NCBI RefSeq assembly: GCF_019084045.1
Contig: NZ_JAHRED010000003.1
Location: forward strand, 1-64,000
Source: Paeniglutamicibacter quisquiliarum
Lineage (GTDB): Bacteria > Actinomycetota > Actinomycetes > Actinomycetales > Micrococcaceae
DNA length: 64,000 nucleotides
Reading direction: 5' to 3'
This document shows positions 8,743 to 17,193 of this stretch, one piece after another. The translations under genes were made by a program, and so were the position numbers. Numbering within the stretch: the stretch's first letter is position 1; each line of letters begins with the position of its first letter. Below the pieces are notes generated by a model, which was not told the origin of the DNA, ran no database searches, and saw nothing but the letters and a program-made list of their open reading frames with translations.

Positions 8743-10494
8743 CTAGGCGTTGTCCGGGCGCAGCCACACGGCGGCATCCGGATTCAGCGCCAGGCCCGAC
8801 GCGGCATCCGGCCATCCGGCGACCGCCGCTGCGGAACTGGCCAACAAGACCTCTCCGGCCGGCAGCCGCACGGGTTCGGAACCCAGGTTCAGCAGGACCA
8901 GCACCCCGGAGTTCCCGAAGCCCAGCAGCCCTCCGCCGTCGGTACCCTCCACCCAGTTTAGGTTGCCCAGTCCCAGGTTGTGGCTCCGGCGGAGTCCAAG
9001 CGCCCGGCGGTAGAAGTGCAGCGTGGACTCGGGATCGGCCTCCTGCGCCTGCCGGGAGAGGGCTTCCCAGCCCCCGGGCTGCGGCAGCCAGCCGGCGGCG
9101 TCGCCGAAGCCCAGCGACGGGGCCGAGTCGGTCCAGGGCAGCGGGACCCGGCAGCCGTCGCGTCCCAGGCGCTCGCCGTTGGTGCGCGCGTAGGAGGGGT
9201 CCTGGCGGTATTCGTGGGGGAGCAGGGTATGGTCGCCCAGCCCCAACTCCTCGCCCTGGTAGAGGTAGGCGCCGCCCGGCAGCCCCAGCATGAAGAGCGT
9301 CGCGGCCCGGGCACGCGCAAGGCCGAGCACCGGGTCGGGCTGCACGTCCTCGGGCCCCAGCCCGTCCCCGGGTCGCAGTGCCGGGGAGACGGCGCCCAGC
9401 CTGGTGGCGTGGCGGGGCACGTCGTGGTTGGAGAGCACCCAGGTGCTGGGCGCGCCCACGGCGTCGAATGCCTTCAGCGAGCGGGTGATGATGCCCTTCA
9501 GCGCGGCGGCGTCCCAGCCGGTGTGCAGGAAGGGGAAATTAAAGGACTGGTGCATCTCGTCCGGGCGCACCCAATCGGCCATGGCCTCGATGGGGTGCAC
9601 GTTGGCCTCGGCGCACAGCACGCGCTCGCCTGGGTACTCCTCGCAGATGGCGCGCCAGCGCCGGTAGACATCGTGCACGGCGGGCTGGCCGAACATCGGG
9701 GCGTCGGCAAACGGGTAGCCGGGGGAATCGGCGCCGTCGGCCCGGCCATGCCAGTCCGGCAGGCCGGAGGCCTTGATGAGGGCGTGGGCCACGTCCACGC
9801 GGAACCCGCCGGCGCCGCGGTCCAGCCAGAAGCGCAGGACCGATTCGAACTCGTCGCCGACCGCCGGGTTGTCCCAGTTGAAGTCGGGCTGCGAGGAATC
9901 GAAGAGGTGCAGGTAGTACTGGCCGGGGGCACCGTCCGGGTCCGGGACGCGGGTCCAGGCGGAACCGCCGAAGTGCGACTGCCAGTTGTTGGGAGGCAAC
10001 TGGCCGTCCTTCCCCCGCCCGTCCCGGAAAATGAAGTGCTCCCGGGCCGCCGATCCCCGGGGGGAGGCCAGCGCCTCGCGGAACATGGCGTGTTCGCTGG
10101 AGCAGTGGTTGGGCACGATGTCCACCAGGATCTTGACCTCGAGCCGGTTGGCCTCGGCGATCAGCTCGTCAAAGTCGGCGAGTGTTCCGAAGAGCGGGTC
10201 CACGGCGCGGTAGTCGGACACGTCGTAGCCGGCGTCCTTTTGCGGGGAGGCGAAGAACGGGGAGAGCCAGATGGCATCGACGCCCAGGGAGGCAATTTGG
10301 TGCAGCTCCGCGGTGATGCCGGGGAGGTCTCCGATGCCGCTGCCAGTGGTGTCCCGGAACGAGCGTGGGTAGATCTGGTAAATGACCGATCGGCGCCACC
10401 ATTCACTCCCGCTCGAAGGCGCGTGGGTCGCGTCCTCGAACCGGGTCTCCGAGTGGGCTGGTGGGGTCGCTGGGTGCTCTTCGGTCTGGGGCAT
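8743..10494 (-). CDS. GH13 alpha-glucosidase (second paralogue)
   Basis: 583 residues, closely similar along its whole length to the enzyme at 5851-7605 ([20 protein letters not shown] against [20 protein letters not shown]), so the pair arose by duplication. Catalytic segments are present: [22 protein letters not shown] and [12 protein letters not shown]. It is first in the minus-strand transcript, reading away from malE. An ATG 12 bases further upstream (MLDR) is an alternative start; neither has a clear Shine-Dalgarno sequence. The LacI-type operator at 10527-10540 lies 33 bases before the chosen start, fitting direct control of this gene. Cytosolic: no signal peptide. Confidence 0.91.
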   Translation of the reverse strand: [583 protein letters not shown]

Positions 10495-10526
10495 GCGGTC
10501 AAGCATAACGAGGAAACCATCAAAAG

Positions 10527-10540
10527 TGGAAGCGTTTCCA
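10527..10540. promoter_or_regulatory. LacI-type operator for the glucosidase arm
   Basis: TGGAAGCGTTTCCA is a near-perfect palindrome around a central CG, the hallmark of LacI/GalR-family sites. It is placed just ahead of the minus-strand glucosidase start. A second copy with the same GGAAGCGTTT core lies at 10693-10706. Confidence 0.75.
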
Positions 10541-10679
10541 TGTTTACTTTTCGAATCTCCGGTATGGGAGCGCCGCGTCAAAGGTTGCCTCTTTGCCGAG
10601 TTTTCGCATAAAAAGGGCATTTTTTACACATCCTGGCTGTCGACGGCCAGTTCTTGCTGGAAACTTCTTCATTGTGATC

Positions 10680-10708
10680 TGGACGACAGCAGTGGAAGCG
10701 TTTACACT
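10680..10708 (+). promoter_or_regulatory. Candidate promoter of the maltose transporter operon
   Basis: TGGACG and TACACT are separated by 17 bases and resemble sigma-70-type -35 and -10 boxes (four of six matches at -35). The downstream operator overlaps the -10, so a bound repressor would block RNA polymerase. A plausible reading, not proven. Confidence 0.4.
10693..10706. promoter_or_regulatory. LacI-type operator for the maltose transporter arm
   Basis: TGGAAGCGTTTACA repeats the core of the site at 10527-10540, with one outer mismatch. It lies 66 bases ahead of the malE start and overlaps a candidate -10 box, so the same LacI regulator probably controls both divergent transcripts. Confidence 0.7.
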
Positions 10709-10771
10709 AGATCTCACGACACCAGCGCTGATGGGATCACCGGGCGCGCAACACTCGAAAGAGGAACCACC

Positions 10772-12091
10772 ATGACGGGAAACAACTCACCCGGTGCACG
10801 TCTCACGCGCCGCACCTTTACCCTGGGTGCGGTCGGCGCCCTCTCGGCGCTGGCACTGACCGCCTGCGGCGGCGGTGCGCCGGCTAGCGCACCCTCGAGC
10901 AGCGCGGCGGCCACCAGTGCCGCAGCCAGCGTGCCGGCGACCGGGACCAGCCTGACCCTCTGGGTCGACGCCGAGCGCTCGCCGGCGCTGAAGGACATTG
11001 CCGCCAAGTTCAAGGCCGAGAAGGGCATCGACGTCAAGCTGGTTGTCAAGGACTTCGCCGCCGTGCGCGACGACTTCATCACCCAGGCACCCACCGGCAA
11101 GGGCCCGGACATCATGGTCGGCCCGCACGACTGGCTGGGAAAGCTGGTGCAGAACGGCGTGGTTGCCCCGGTGCAGCTTGGCGACAAGGCAGGGACCTTC
11201 GCCGAAAGCTCCATCAAGGCCATGACCTACGACGGGCAGACCTACGGCGTTCCCTACTCCATTGAGAACGTCGCCCTGGTCCGCAACACCAAGCTGGCTC
11301 CCGAGGCCAAGACCACCCTTGACGACGTCCTCGCCGAGGGCAAGAAGGCCGTGGCCGCGGGCGATGCCAAGTTCCCGTTCCTGGTCGGACTCGATCCCAA
11401 GCAGGCCGACCCGTACCACCTCTACCCGCTGCAGACCTCCTTCGGGGCACCGGTTTTCGCCCAGAACGCCGACGGCAGCTACGACGCCAGCGAGCTGACC
11501 CTGGACAACGAGGGCGGCAAGAAGTTCGCCCAGCTCCTGGCCGACCTCGGCGACAAGGGCTCGAAGGTCCTGAATTCCAACATCACCGGCGACATCGCCA
11601 AGGAGAAGTTCCTGGCCGGGGAATCCCCGTACTTCCTCACCGGCCCCTGGAACATCCCCGACATCGAGGCCAAGGGCATCAAGTTCGCCGTCGATCCGCT
11701 GCCCACCGCCGGGGACAAGCCGGCCCAGCCATTCATTGGCGTGAACGGCTTCTTCATCTCCGCGAAGTCAAAGAATGCCCTGGCCGCCAACGAATTCGTG
11801 GTCAACTACCTCTCGCAGCCCGACGCACAGGACGAACTGTTCAAGGTCGGCGGCCGCCCGCCGGCGCTGACCGCGTCCTTCGAGAAGGCCGCCAGCGATC
11901 CGGTGGTCAAGGCCTTCGGCGAGATCGGCGCCAACGGCGTGCCGATGCCCGCGGTTCCCGCCATGGACGCCGTCTGGGCCGACTGGGGAGGCACCGAGCT
12001 GAACCTGATCAAGGGCAAGGAAGCCGACCCGGCCGCTGCCTGGTCGAAGATGACGGCCAACATCGAGAAGAAGATTTCCGGCGGCAAGTAG
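10772..12091 (+). CDS. malE: Maltose/maltodextrin ABC transporter substrate-binding lipoprotein
   Basis: 439 residues. Residues 12-18 (TRRTFTL) form a twin-arginine-like motif, followed by a hydrophobic stretch and the lipobox L-T-A-C32, suggesting Tat export and lipid anchoring. The mature part is a family 1 extracellular binding protein: LTLWVDAERSPALKDIAAKF at the start and PDIMVGPHDWLGKLVQNG, as in MalE homologues. Start ATG 10772 follows GAGGAA; longer in-frame upstream sequence crosses the operator and is noncoding. Followed by malF, malG and a maltogenic amylase-like gene on the same strand. Substrate assignment rests on similarity and the glucosidase context. Confidence 0.93.
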   Translation: MTGNNSPGARLTRRTFTLGAVGALSALALTACGGGAPASAPSSSAAATSAAASVPATGTSLTLWVDAERSPALKDIAAKFKAEKGIDVKLVVKDFAAVRDDFITQAPTGKGPDIMVGPHDWLGKLVQNGVVAPVQLGDKAGTFAESSIKAMTYDGQTYGVPYSIENVALVRNTKLAPEAKTTLDDVLAEGKKAVAAGDAKFPFLVGLDPKQADPYHLYPLQTSFGAPVFAQNADGSYDASELTLDNEGGKKFAQLLADLGDKGSKVLNSNITGDIAKEKFLAGESPYFLTGPWNIPDIEAKGIKFAVDPLPTAGDKPAQPFIGVNGFFISAKSKNALAANEFVVNYLSQPDAQDELFKVGGRPPALTASFEKAASDPVVKAFGEIGANGVPMPAVPAMDAVWADWGGTELNLIKGKEADPAAAWSKMTANIEKKISGGK

Positions 12092-12223
12092 CCACCGGAA
12101 GCAAGCACCGGCTGCGGGGAACCGGTGGTGCGTTCTCTACGCGCACCACCGGTTTCACGCAGCCGGATCCGGGCCAGCGGCCCGACTCCCATCGCCGGTC
12201 GGCGGTCGATCGCACGAGGAAAG

Positions 12224-13849
12224 ATGTTGGACCCCATGGTTGAAATCGAAGAAAAGCCCAGTGCGGCACCGCCGCGGCGAAACGGAAAGCGGCCGCGTTC
12301 CGCCGGCCGGGGCCCCGATTCCCTCGGCGGCATCCTCGCCAAGATCATCCTGCTGGGCATCACGGATGCCGTGGCCGCCTTCGTCCTCTTCCAGCTGGCC
12401 CTCAGCGCCGAATGGATGATCTTCGGGATTTCCCTGCTCACCACGCTGGTGATCAACTGGATCTACCTGCGCCGTGGGGGACTGCCGGCCAAGTACTTGG
12501 CTCCGGGCATCATCTTCCTGCTGGTCTTCCAGGTCTTCGTGATGATCTTCTCCACCTACATCGCCTTCACCAACTACGGTGACGGGCACAATTCGACCAA
12601 GGCCGACGCGATCGCCTCCATCCAACTCTCGGCCTCCGAGCGCGTCCCGGATTCCCCGCAATTCCCCACCTCCGTCCTGGAAAAGGGCGGCAGCTACTTC
12701 CTGTTGGTCACCACGCCGGAGGGCGAGGCAAGAATCGGCTCGGCCGACAAACCCCTGGAAACGGTGACCCCCTCCGCCACCGGCCCCACGGGTGCCGCGA
12801 CCGGCGTAGAGGGCTACACGACCCTCGATTTCGCAACCCTGCTGGCCCACCAGCAGGAAATCACCGCCCTCACGGTGCCGATCAGCGAGAACCCCGAGGA
12901 AGGGGCGCTGAAGACCGCCGACGGCTCCACCTCCTACGTGTACACGCCCAAGCTCAAGTACGACGCGAGCACCGACACCTTCACCGACACCGCCACCGGG
13001 ACCACCTACGCCGACAATGGCCGCGGTTCCTTCGTGGCCGAGGACGGCTCTGCGCTGAACACCGGCTGGAAGGTCAACGTGGGACTGGACAACTTCCAGC
13101 GCGCGTTCACCGACCCGAACCTCCAGGGCCCGCTGCTGCAAGTGATCGCGTGGACCTTCGCCTTCGCCATTCTCTCGGTGGCCACCACCTTCGCGCTGGG
13201 CCTGTTCCTGGCCATCACCTTCAACCGGGCGGATTTGAAGGGGCAGAAAATCTACCGGATCCTGATGATCCTGCCCTACGCGTTCCCCGCCTTCCTCTCC
13301 GGACTGGTCTGGTCGGGCCTCCTGAACCCGGAATTCGGGTTCATCAACAACGCCCTGCTCGGCGGGGCGGACATCCCCTGGCTCACCGACCCGGTGCTGG
13401 CCAAGATCTCGGTGCTGATGGTCAATCTCTGGCTGGGCTACCCCTACATGTTCCTGGTCTGCACCGGCGCCCTGCAGTCGCTGCCCGAGGAGGTCGACGA
13501 GGCCGCCCGCATGGACGGGGCCAGCGTGTGGAAAATCTTCACCGCCATCAAGCTGCCGCTGCTGCTGGTCTCCCTCGCGCCGCTGCTGATCTCCTCCTTC
13601 GCCTTCAACTTCAACAACTTCAACGTCATCTACATGCTCACCGGCGGCGGGCCGCGCTTTGACGGCACCACCTTTGACATCGGCTCCACCGACATCCTGA
13701 TCACCATGGTGTACAAGATCGCCTTCGGCACCGGCACCGGCCGCGACTACGGACTGGCCAGCGCGCTGGCCATCCTGATCTTCATCATCGTCGCCGTGGT
13801 GTCCGCGCTGAGCTTCAAGAAGACCAAGGCCCTGGAGGAACTGAACTAA
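12224..13849 (+). CDS. malF: Maltose ABC transporter permease MalF
   Basis: 541 residues. It begins with a charged cytosolic tail, then two or three helices, then a large extracytoplasmic insertion (about residues 110-280, starting FTNYGDGHNST), equivalent to the P2 loop of E. coli MalF that contacts the binding protein. The C-terminal half holds the binding-protein-dependent permease core with the EAA loop (EEVDEAARMDGASVWKIFTAI). GAGGA precedes the ATG at 12224 closely; ATG 12236 (MVEIEEK) is an alternative. Its stop codon overlaps the malG start by one base. Confidence 0.93.
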   Translation: MLDPMVEIEEKPSAAPPRRNGKRPRSAGRGPDSLGGILAKIILLGITDAVAAFVLFQLALSAEWMIFGISLLTTLVINWIYLRRGGLPAKYLAPGIIFLLVFQVFVMIFSTYIAFTNYGDGHNSTKADAIASIQLSASERVPDSPQFPTSVLEKGGSYFLLVTTPEGEARIGSADKPLETVTPSATGPTGAATGVEGYTTLDFATLLAHQQEITALTVPISENPEEGALKTADGSTSYVYTPKLKYDASTDTFTDTATGTTYADNGRGSFVAEDGSALNTGWKVNVGLDNFQRAFTDPNLQGPLLQVIAWTFAFAILSVATTFALGLFLAITFNRADLKGQKIYRILMILPYAFPAFLSGLVWSGLLNPEFGFINNALLGGADIPWLTDPVLAKISVLMVNLWLGYPYMFLVCTGALQSLPEEVDEAARMDGASVWKIFTAIKLPLLLVSLAPLLISSFAFNFNNFNVIYMLTGGGPRFDGTTFDIGSTDILITMVYKIAFGTGTGRDYGLASALAILIFIIVAVVSALSFKKTKALEELN

Positions 13850-14775
13850 TGAGCACCGCGACCGCACCGCACGCCCCGGTGCTCGAAAACCTGCCCGCAC
13901 CGGCCAAGGCAAACAAGCCCACGTTGGGGCAATGGTTCAGGTCAAAGGGCTGGCGCCACCTGGTGGCCATCGCGGCCACGGCCTTCTCCGTCTTCCCGCT
14001 GCTTTATGTCCTCTCCGCGGCGCTGAACCCCACCGGCACGATGGCCGGGGCCAGCACGATGTTCACCGAGTTCGGCTGGGGCAACTTCGAGGCGCTCTTC
14101 GCCAACCAGGAACGGCCCTTTGGCCGCTGGTTCGTCAACACCCTGGTCATCGGCCTGGTCACCTCCGCGGCCACGGTGTTCCTCGGGGCGCTGGCCGCCT
14201 ACGCGTTTTCGCGCATGCGCTTCTCCGGCCGCCGGTTCGGCCTGCTGACGCTGTTGCTGCTGCAGATGTTCCCGCAGCTGCTCACGGTGGTGGCGATCTT
14301 CCTGCTGCTGAACTTCATTGGCGACATCATTCCGGCCCTCGGGCTGGGCTCCCAGCTCGGGCTGATCATGGTCTACCTCGGCGGCGCGCTGGGTGTGAAC
14401 ACCTACCTGATGTACGGCTTCTTCAACACCGTGCCAATGTCGCTTGACGAGTCCGCGCGCATCGACGGGGCCAGCCATGTGCAGGTGTTCTTCAGGATCA
14501 TCATGCCCCTGGTCACCCCGATCCTTGCGGTCGTGGGCCTGCTGGCCTTCATCGGGATCTCCTCCGAGTTCGTGATCGCCTCGGTGGTGCTCACCGACCC
14601 CGAATCACAGACCCTGGCGGTTGGCCTGTACTCCTACGTGGCCCAGCAGCGCAGCGAGAACTGGGGCGTCTTCGCCGCCGGCGCAGTGATTGCAGCGGTC
14701 CCGGTGATGACCCTCTTCCTCTTCCTGCAGCGCTACATCACCTCCGGCCTGACCGCCGGCGGCGTCAAGGGATAG
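13849..14775 (+). CDS. malG: Maltose ABC transporter permease MalG
   Basis: 308 residues, six predicted membrane helices, and the EAA loop SLDESARIDGASHVQVFFRI that docks on the ATPase. The start overlaps the malF stop (TAATG), showing translational coupling. It pairs with MalF to form the pore. No ATPase gene follows; the next gene, five bases on, encodes a GH13 enzyme. A MalK/UgpC-type ATPase at 20354-21478 is the nearest candidate to energise it. Confidence 0.94.
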   Translation: MSTATAPHAPVLENLPAPAKANKPTLGQWFRSKGWRHLVAIAATAFSVFPLLYVLSAALNPTGTMAGASTMFTEFGWGNFEALFANQERPFGRWFVNTLVIGLVTSAATVFLGALAAYAFSRMRFSGRRFGLLTLLLLQMFPQLLTVVAIFLLLNFIGDIIPALGLGSQLGLIMVYLGGALGVNTYLMYGFFNTVPMSLDESARIDGASHVQVFFRIIMPLVTPILAVVGLLAFIGISSEFVIASVVLTDPESQTLAVGLYSYVAQQRSENWGVFAAGAVIAAVPVMTLFLFLQRYITSGLTAGGVKG

Positions 14776-14780
14776 CGTCC

Positions 14781-16688
14781 ATGCCCGGCACCCGGATGCA
14801 CGCCATCGACTCGACGTTGTCCCTGCAGCCCCACCACGACGGATCGCCCGCCTATGTGGCCGGCCCGGCGGTGCCGCGGCTGGGGCAGGAATTCCGGGTT
14901 CGGCTCCGTGTCCCGGCCGGTGCCGCGGCACCGGTTGCGGTGTGGCTGCGCAGCCTGCGCGACGGGGAACCCCACCTGGAACCGACGGCCAAGACCGCCG
15001 GCGACGACACCCACGGCCATTTCGAGGCCACGCTGCCGATGGTGAATCCGGTGCAGCGCTATCGCTGGTACCTGAAATACCTGGACACCGAGGGCGCAGA
15101 GCACTACCGGTGGTTGAACGCCGCCGGCCTGCACCGCCGCGATGTGCCCGACGCCTTCGACTTCAGGATCCATGCGGGGCGCGGGACACCGGATTGGGTC
15201 AGGGAATCGGTCATGTACCAGGTGTTCCCCGACAGGTTCGCGAATTCCGGAGCCGAAAGGCCCAATGCGGGCTGGATGGTCCGCTGCGACTGGGACACCC
15301 CGGTGCAGGGAAACAGCGCGGACACGTCCCGGCAATTCTATGGAGGCGACCTTGCCGGGATCGAAGGCAAGCTCGACCACCTGGTTTCCCTGGGCGCAAC
15401 GGTGCTCTACCTGACCCCGATCTTCCCCGCTGCCTCCAACCACCGCTACGACGCCTCCTCATTTGACGTGGTCGACCCGCTGCTCGGCGGGGATGCGGCC
15501 CTGGTCTCCCTTGTCGAGGCGGCCCATTCGCTTGGTCTGCGCGTGGTCGGCGACCTGACCACCAACCACACCGGGGCCGGGCACCACTGGTTTGTCGATG
15601 CCTATAAGAACCCCGGGGCGCCAACGGGAGAGTACTACTACTTCAACGAGGACAACAGCGACTACGAGGCGTGGCTGGGTGTGCCTTCGCTGCCCAAGCT
15701 GAATTGGAATTCCGCCGCACTGCGCGAGCGGTTCATCCTGGCCGAGGACTCTGTGGCGGTGCGCTGGCTCAAGGAACCGTTCAACCTCGATGGCTGGCGC
15801 ATCGACGTGGGCAACATGACCGGTCGCCGCGGGGCAGACGACCTGAACCGCGAGATCGCCCGGATGCTGCGCGAACGCATCGAGGACGTGAAGCCCGGGG
15901 CCATGCTGCTGGCCGAATCAACCTCCGACGCGGCGCACGATGTACCGGGGGACGGCTGGCAGGGAGTGGTGAGCTACAGCAATTTCACCCGGCCGCTGTG
16001 GCAATGGCTGGCCAGGGATCCGGATCCCGAGGCGTTCAAATGGTTCTTCGGGTTGCCGCAGCCGGGACCGGCGCGCATCGACGCGGCCGACTTCGTGGCG
16101 ACGCATCGGGAAATGTCAGCGGGATTCAGCTGGGAGGTGCGGCTGGCCAACGCCAACGCCCTGGACACCCACGACACCGCACGGGCCGCCAGCCACATGA
16201 TTGACGGCGGACAGGAAATCGCGGCCTGCGCGCAATTCACGTTCCCCGGGATCCCGCTGGTGTTTGCCGGCGACGAATTCGGGCTGCACGGATTCAACGG
16301 CGAGGATTCCCGCACCCCCATGCCCTGGGAAAAACCCGAAAAGTGGGGCAAGGACCTGCGCCCGCTCTATGCCGAGCTGGCTGCCCTGCGATCCGGCCAC
16401 CGCGCACTGGTGGACGGTTCGCTGCGATGGATTGCCGCGGAAGGCAACCTGCTTGTCTGGGTTCGTGAACATTCCACCGGTTCGGTGCTCTGCGTGCTGG
16501 CCCGCGGCGACGTCCCGGAAACCCGTCTGGGCAACGCGGTGGAACTGGTCGGCGAGCCGGGAAGCGCCCTCGCAGCGGTGGGATTCGCACCCGGTATGGT
16601 GCTGAACGAGGCGGGGGAATTGCTGGTCAGCGCCACCGGTCCCGGCGCCTCGTTCCACCTTGCCGCAGCCAGTGGAGCGTGGAGCTAG
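14781..16688 (+). CDS. GH13 neopullulanase/maltogenic amylase-like enzyme
   Basis: 635 residues. An N-terminal beta-sandwich of about 120 residues resembles the CBM34-type domain of cyclomaltodextrinases and neopullulanases; the barrel starts around VMYQVFPDRFANSG. Catalytic residues are visible: Asp about 342 in GWRIDVGNM, Glu about 379 in LLAEST, and Asp about 465 in LDTHDTARAAS. No signal peptide, so it likely breaks imported maltodextrins or cyclodextrins in the cytosol. It is the last gene of the malEFG operon (five-base gap). ATG 14796 is an alternative start. Its TAG stop shares CTAG with the end of a broken minus-strand reading frame. Confidence 0.92.
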   Translation: MPGTRMHAIDSTLSLQPHHDGSPAYVAGPAVPRLGQEFRVRLRVPAGAAAPVAVWLRSLRDGEPHLEPTAKTAGDDTHGHFEATLPMVNPVQRYRWYLKYLDTEGAEHYRWLNAAGLHRRDVPDAFDFRIHAGRGTPDWVRESVMYQVFPDRFANSGAERPNAGWMVRCDWDTPVQGNSADTSRQFYGGDLAGIEGKLDHLVSLGATVLYLTPIFPAASNHRYDASSFDVVDPLLGGDAALVSLVEAAHSLGLRVVGDLTTNHTGAGHHWFVDAYKNPGAPTGEYYYFNEDNSDYEAWLGVPSLPKLNWNSAALRERFILAEDSVAVRWLKEPFNLDGWRIDVGNMTGRRGADDLNREIARMLRERIEDVKPGAMLLAESTSDAAHDVPGDGWQGVVSYSNFTRPLWQWLARDPDPEAFKWFFGLPQPGPARIDAADFVATHREMSAGFSWEVRLANANALDTHDTARAASHMIDGGQEIAACAQFTFPGIPLVFAGDEFGLHGFNGEDSRTPMPWEKPEKWGKDLRPLYAELAALRSGHRALVDGSLRWIAAEGNLLVWVREHSTGSVLCVLARGDVPETRLGNAVELVGEPGSALAAVGFAPGMVLNEAGELLVSATGPGASFHLAAASGAWS

Positions 16689-16901
16689 CGAGCGGGAGCC
16701 GAATCCCGGAAACGGACCTGGACGCACTCGGTCATCGCGCTCCCCGCGGCGAACACCAAGACGGCGACCAAGATCGGAAGGAACCCCCGAACCCGTCATC
16801 GGACGGCAACCTGAGCCGCAACGGCACAAGGCCGCCACTGCCACGGCAAGCCAGAGAACCAGGACCATGAGTTTCCTGCGCAAGGAAACACCTGCCCACA
16901 T
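16685..16901 (-). pseudogene. Small two-helix membrane protein gene split by two frameshifts
   Basis: Reading the minus strand in three successive frames gives a sensible small membrane protein: first frame LRRKLMVLVLWLAVAVAAL, second frame VPLRLRLPSDDGFGG, third frame FLPILVAVLVFAAGSAMTE and on to a TAG stop. Joining needs one extra base near 16820 and one in the G5 run near 16780. The stop TAG sits exactly on the CTAG shared with the convergent amylase stop, as at other gene ends in this window. Either a recently decayed gene or sequencing errors in short homopolymers; I do not recognise the family. Confidence 0.4.
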
Positions 16902-17189
16902 CGGCACTTCGCCCGCCGGATGGTCTCCGCTGAGTCCAAGCCACTTCAACACCGGAATCTTTTCCCCTCGGGTCGGTTCTCGGCTGCCCGTGTTGGATCC
17001 TTGACGCCTGGTGGCAAAGCGCACGCCGGGTCGACCTCTGGGGATCAGCCTATGCCGATAGCGGATTCGAAGGTCCGCTTTTGATGCCAGAGGGAGCGAA
17101 CCGATGCAAATACTGGCCAAAGGTATTTATGCTCCGGCGTTGCGTGCGGCCCTGGCCGAAGATGGCCAGGCACACACGCAAGCCGCAGC
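16689..17189. other. 501-base stretch without an intact conventional gene
   Basis: Holds the split membrane reading frame on the minus strand (16685-16901) and, near its end, a 29-codon plus-strand ORF with a good ribosome site (17104-17193). No tRNA, terminator-grade hairpin or mobile element seen. Confidence 0.5.
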
Positions 17190-17193
17190 CTAG
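17104..17193 (+). CDS. Possible 29-residue peptide
   Basis: ATG at 17104 is preceded by GAGGGAG at seven bases, an excellent ribosome site, and reads MQILAKGIYAPALRAALAED then an Ala/Gln-rich tail to TAG. The frame is closed by a TAG at 17059-17061 upstream, so it cannot be much longer. Its stop overlaps the stop of the convergent 17190-18701 gene through CTAG. No family is recognised; it may be a gene remnant or chance. Confidence 0.25.
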   Translation: MQILAKGIYAPALRAALAEDGQAHTQAAA

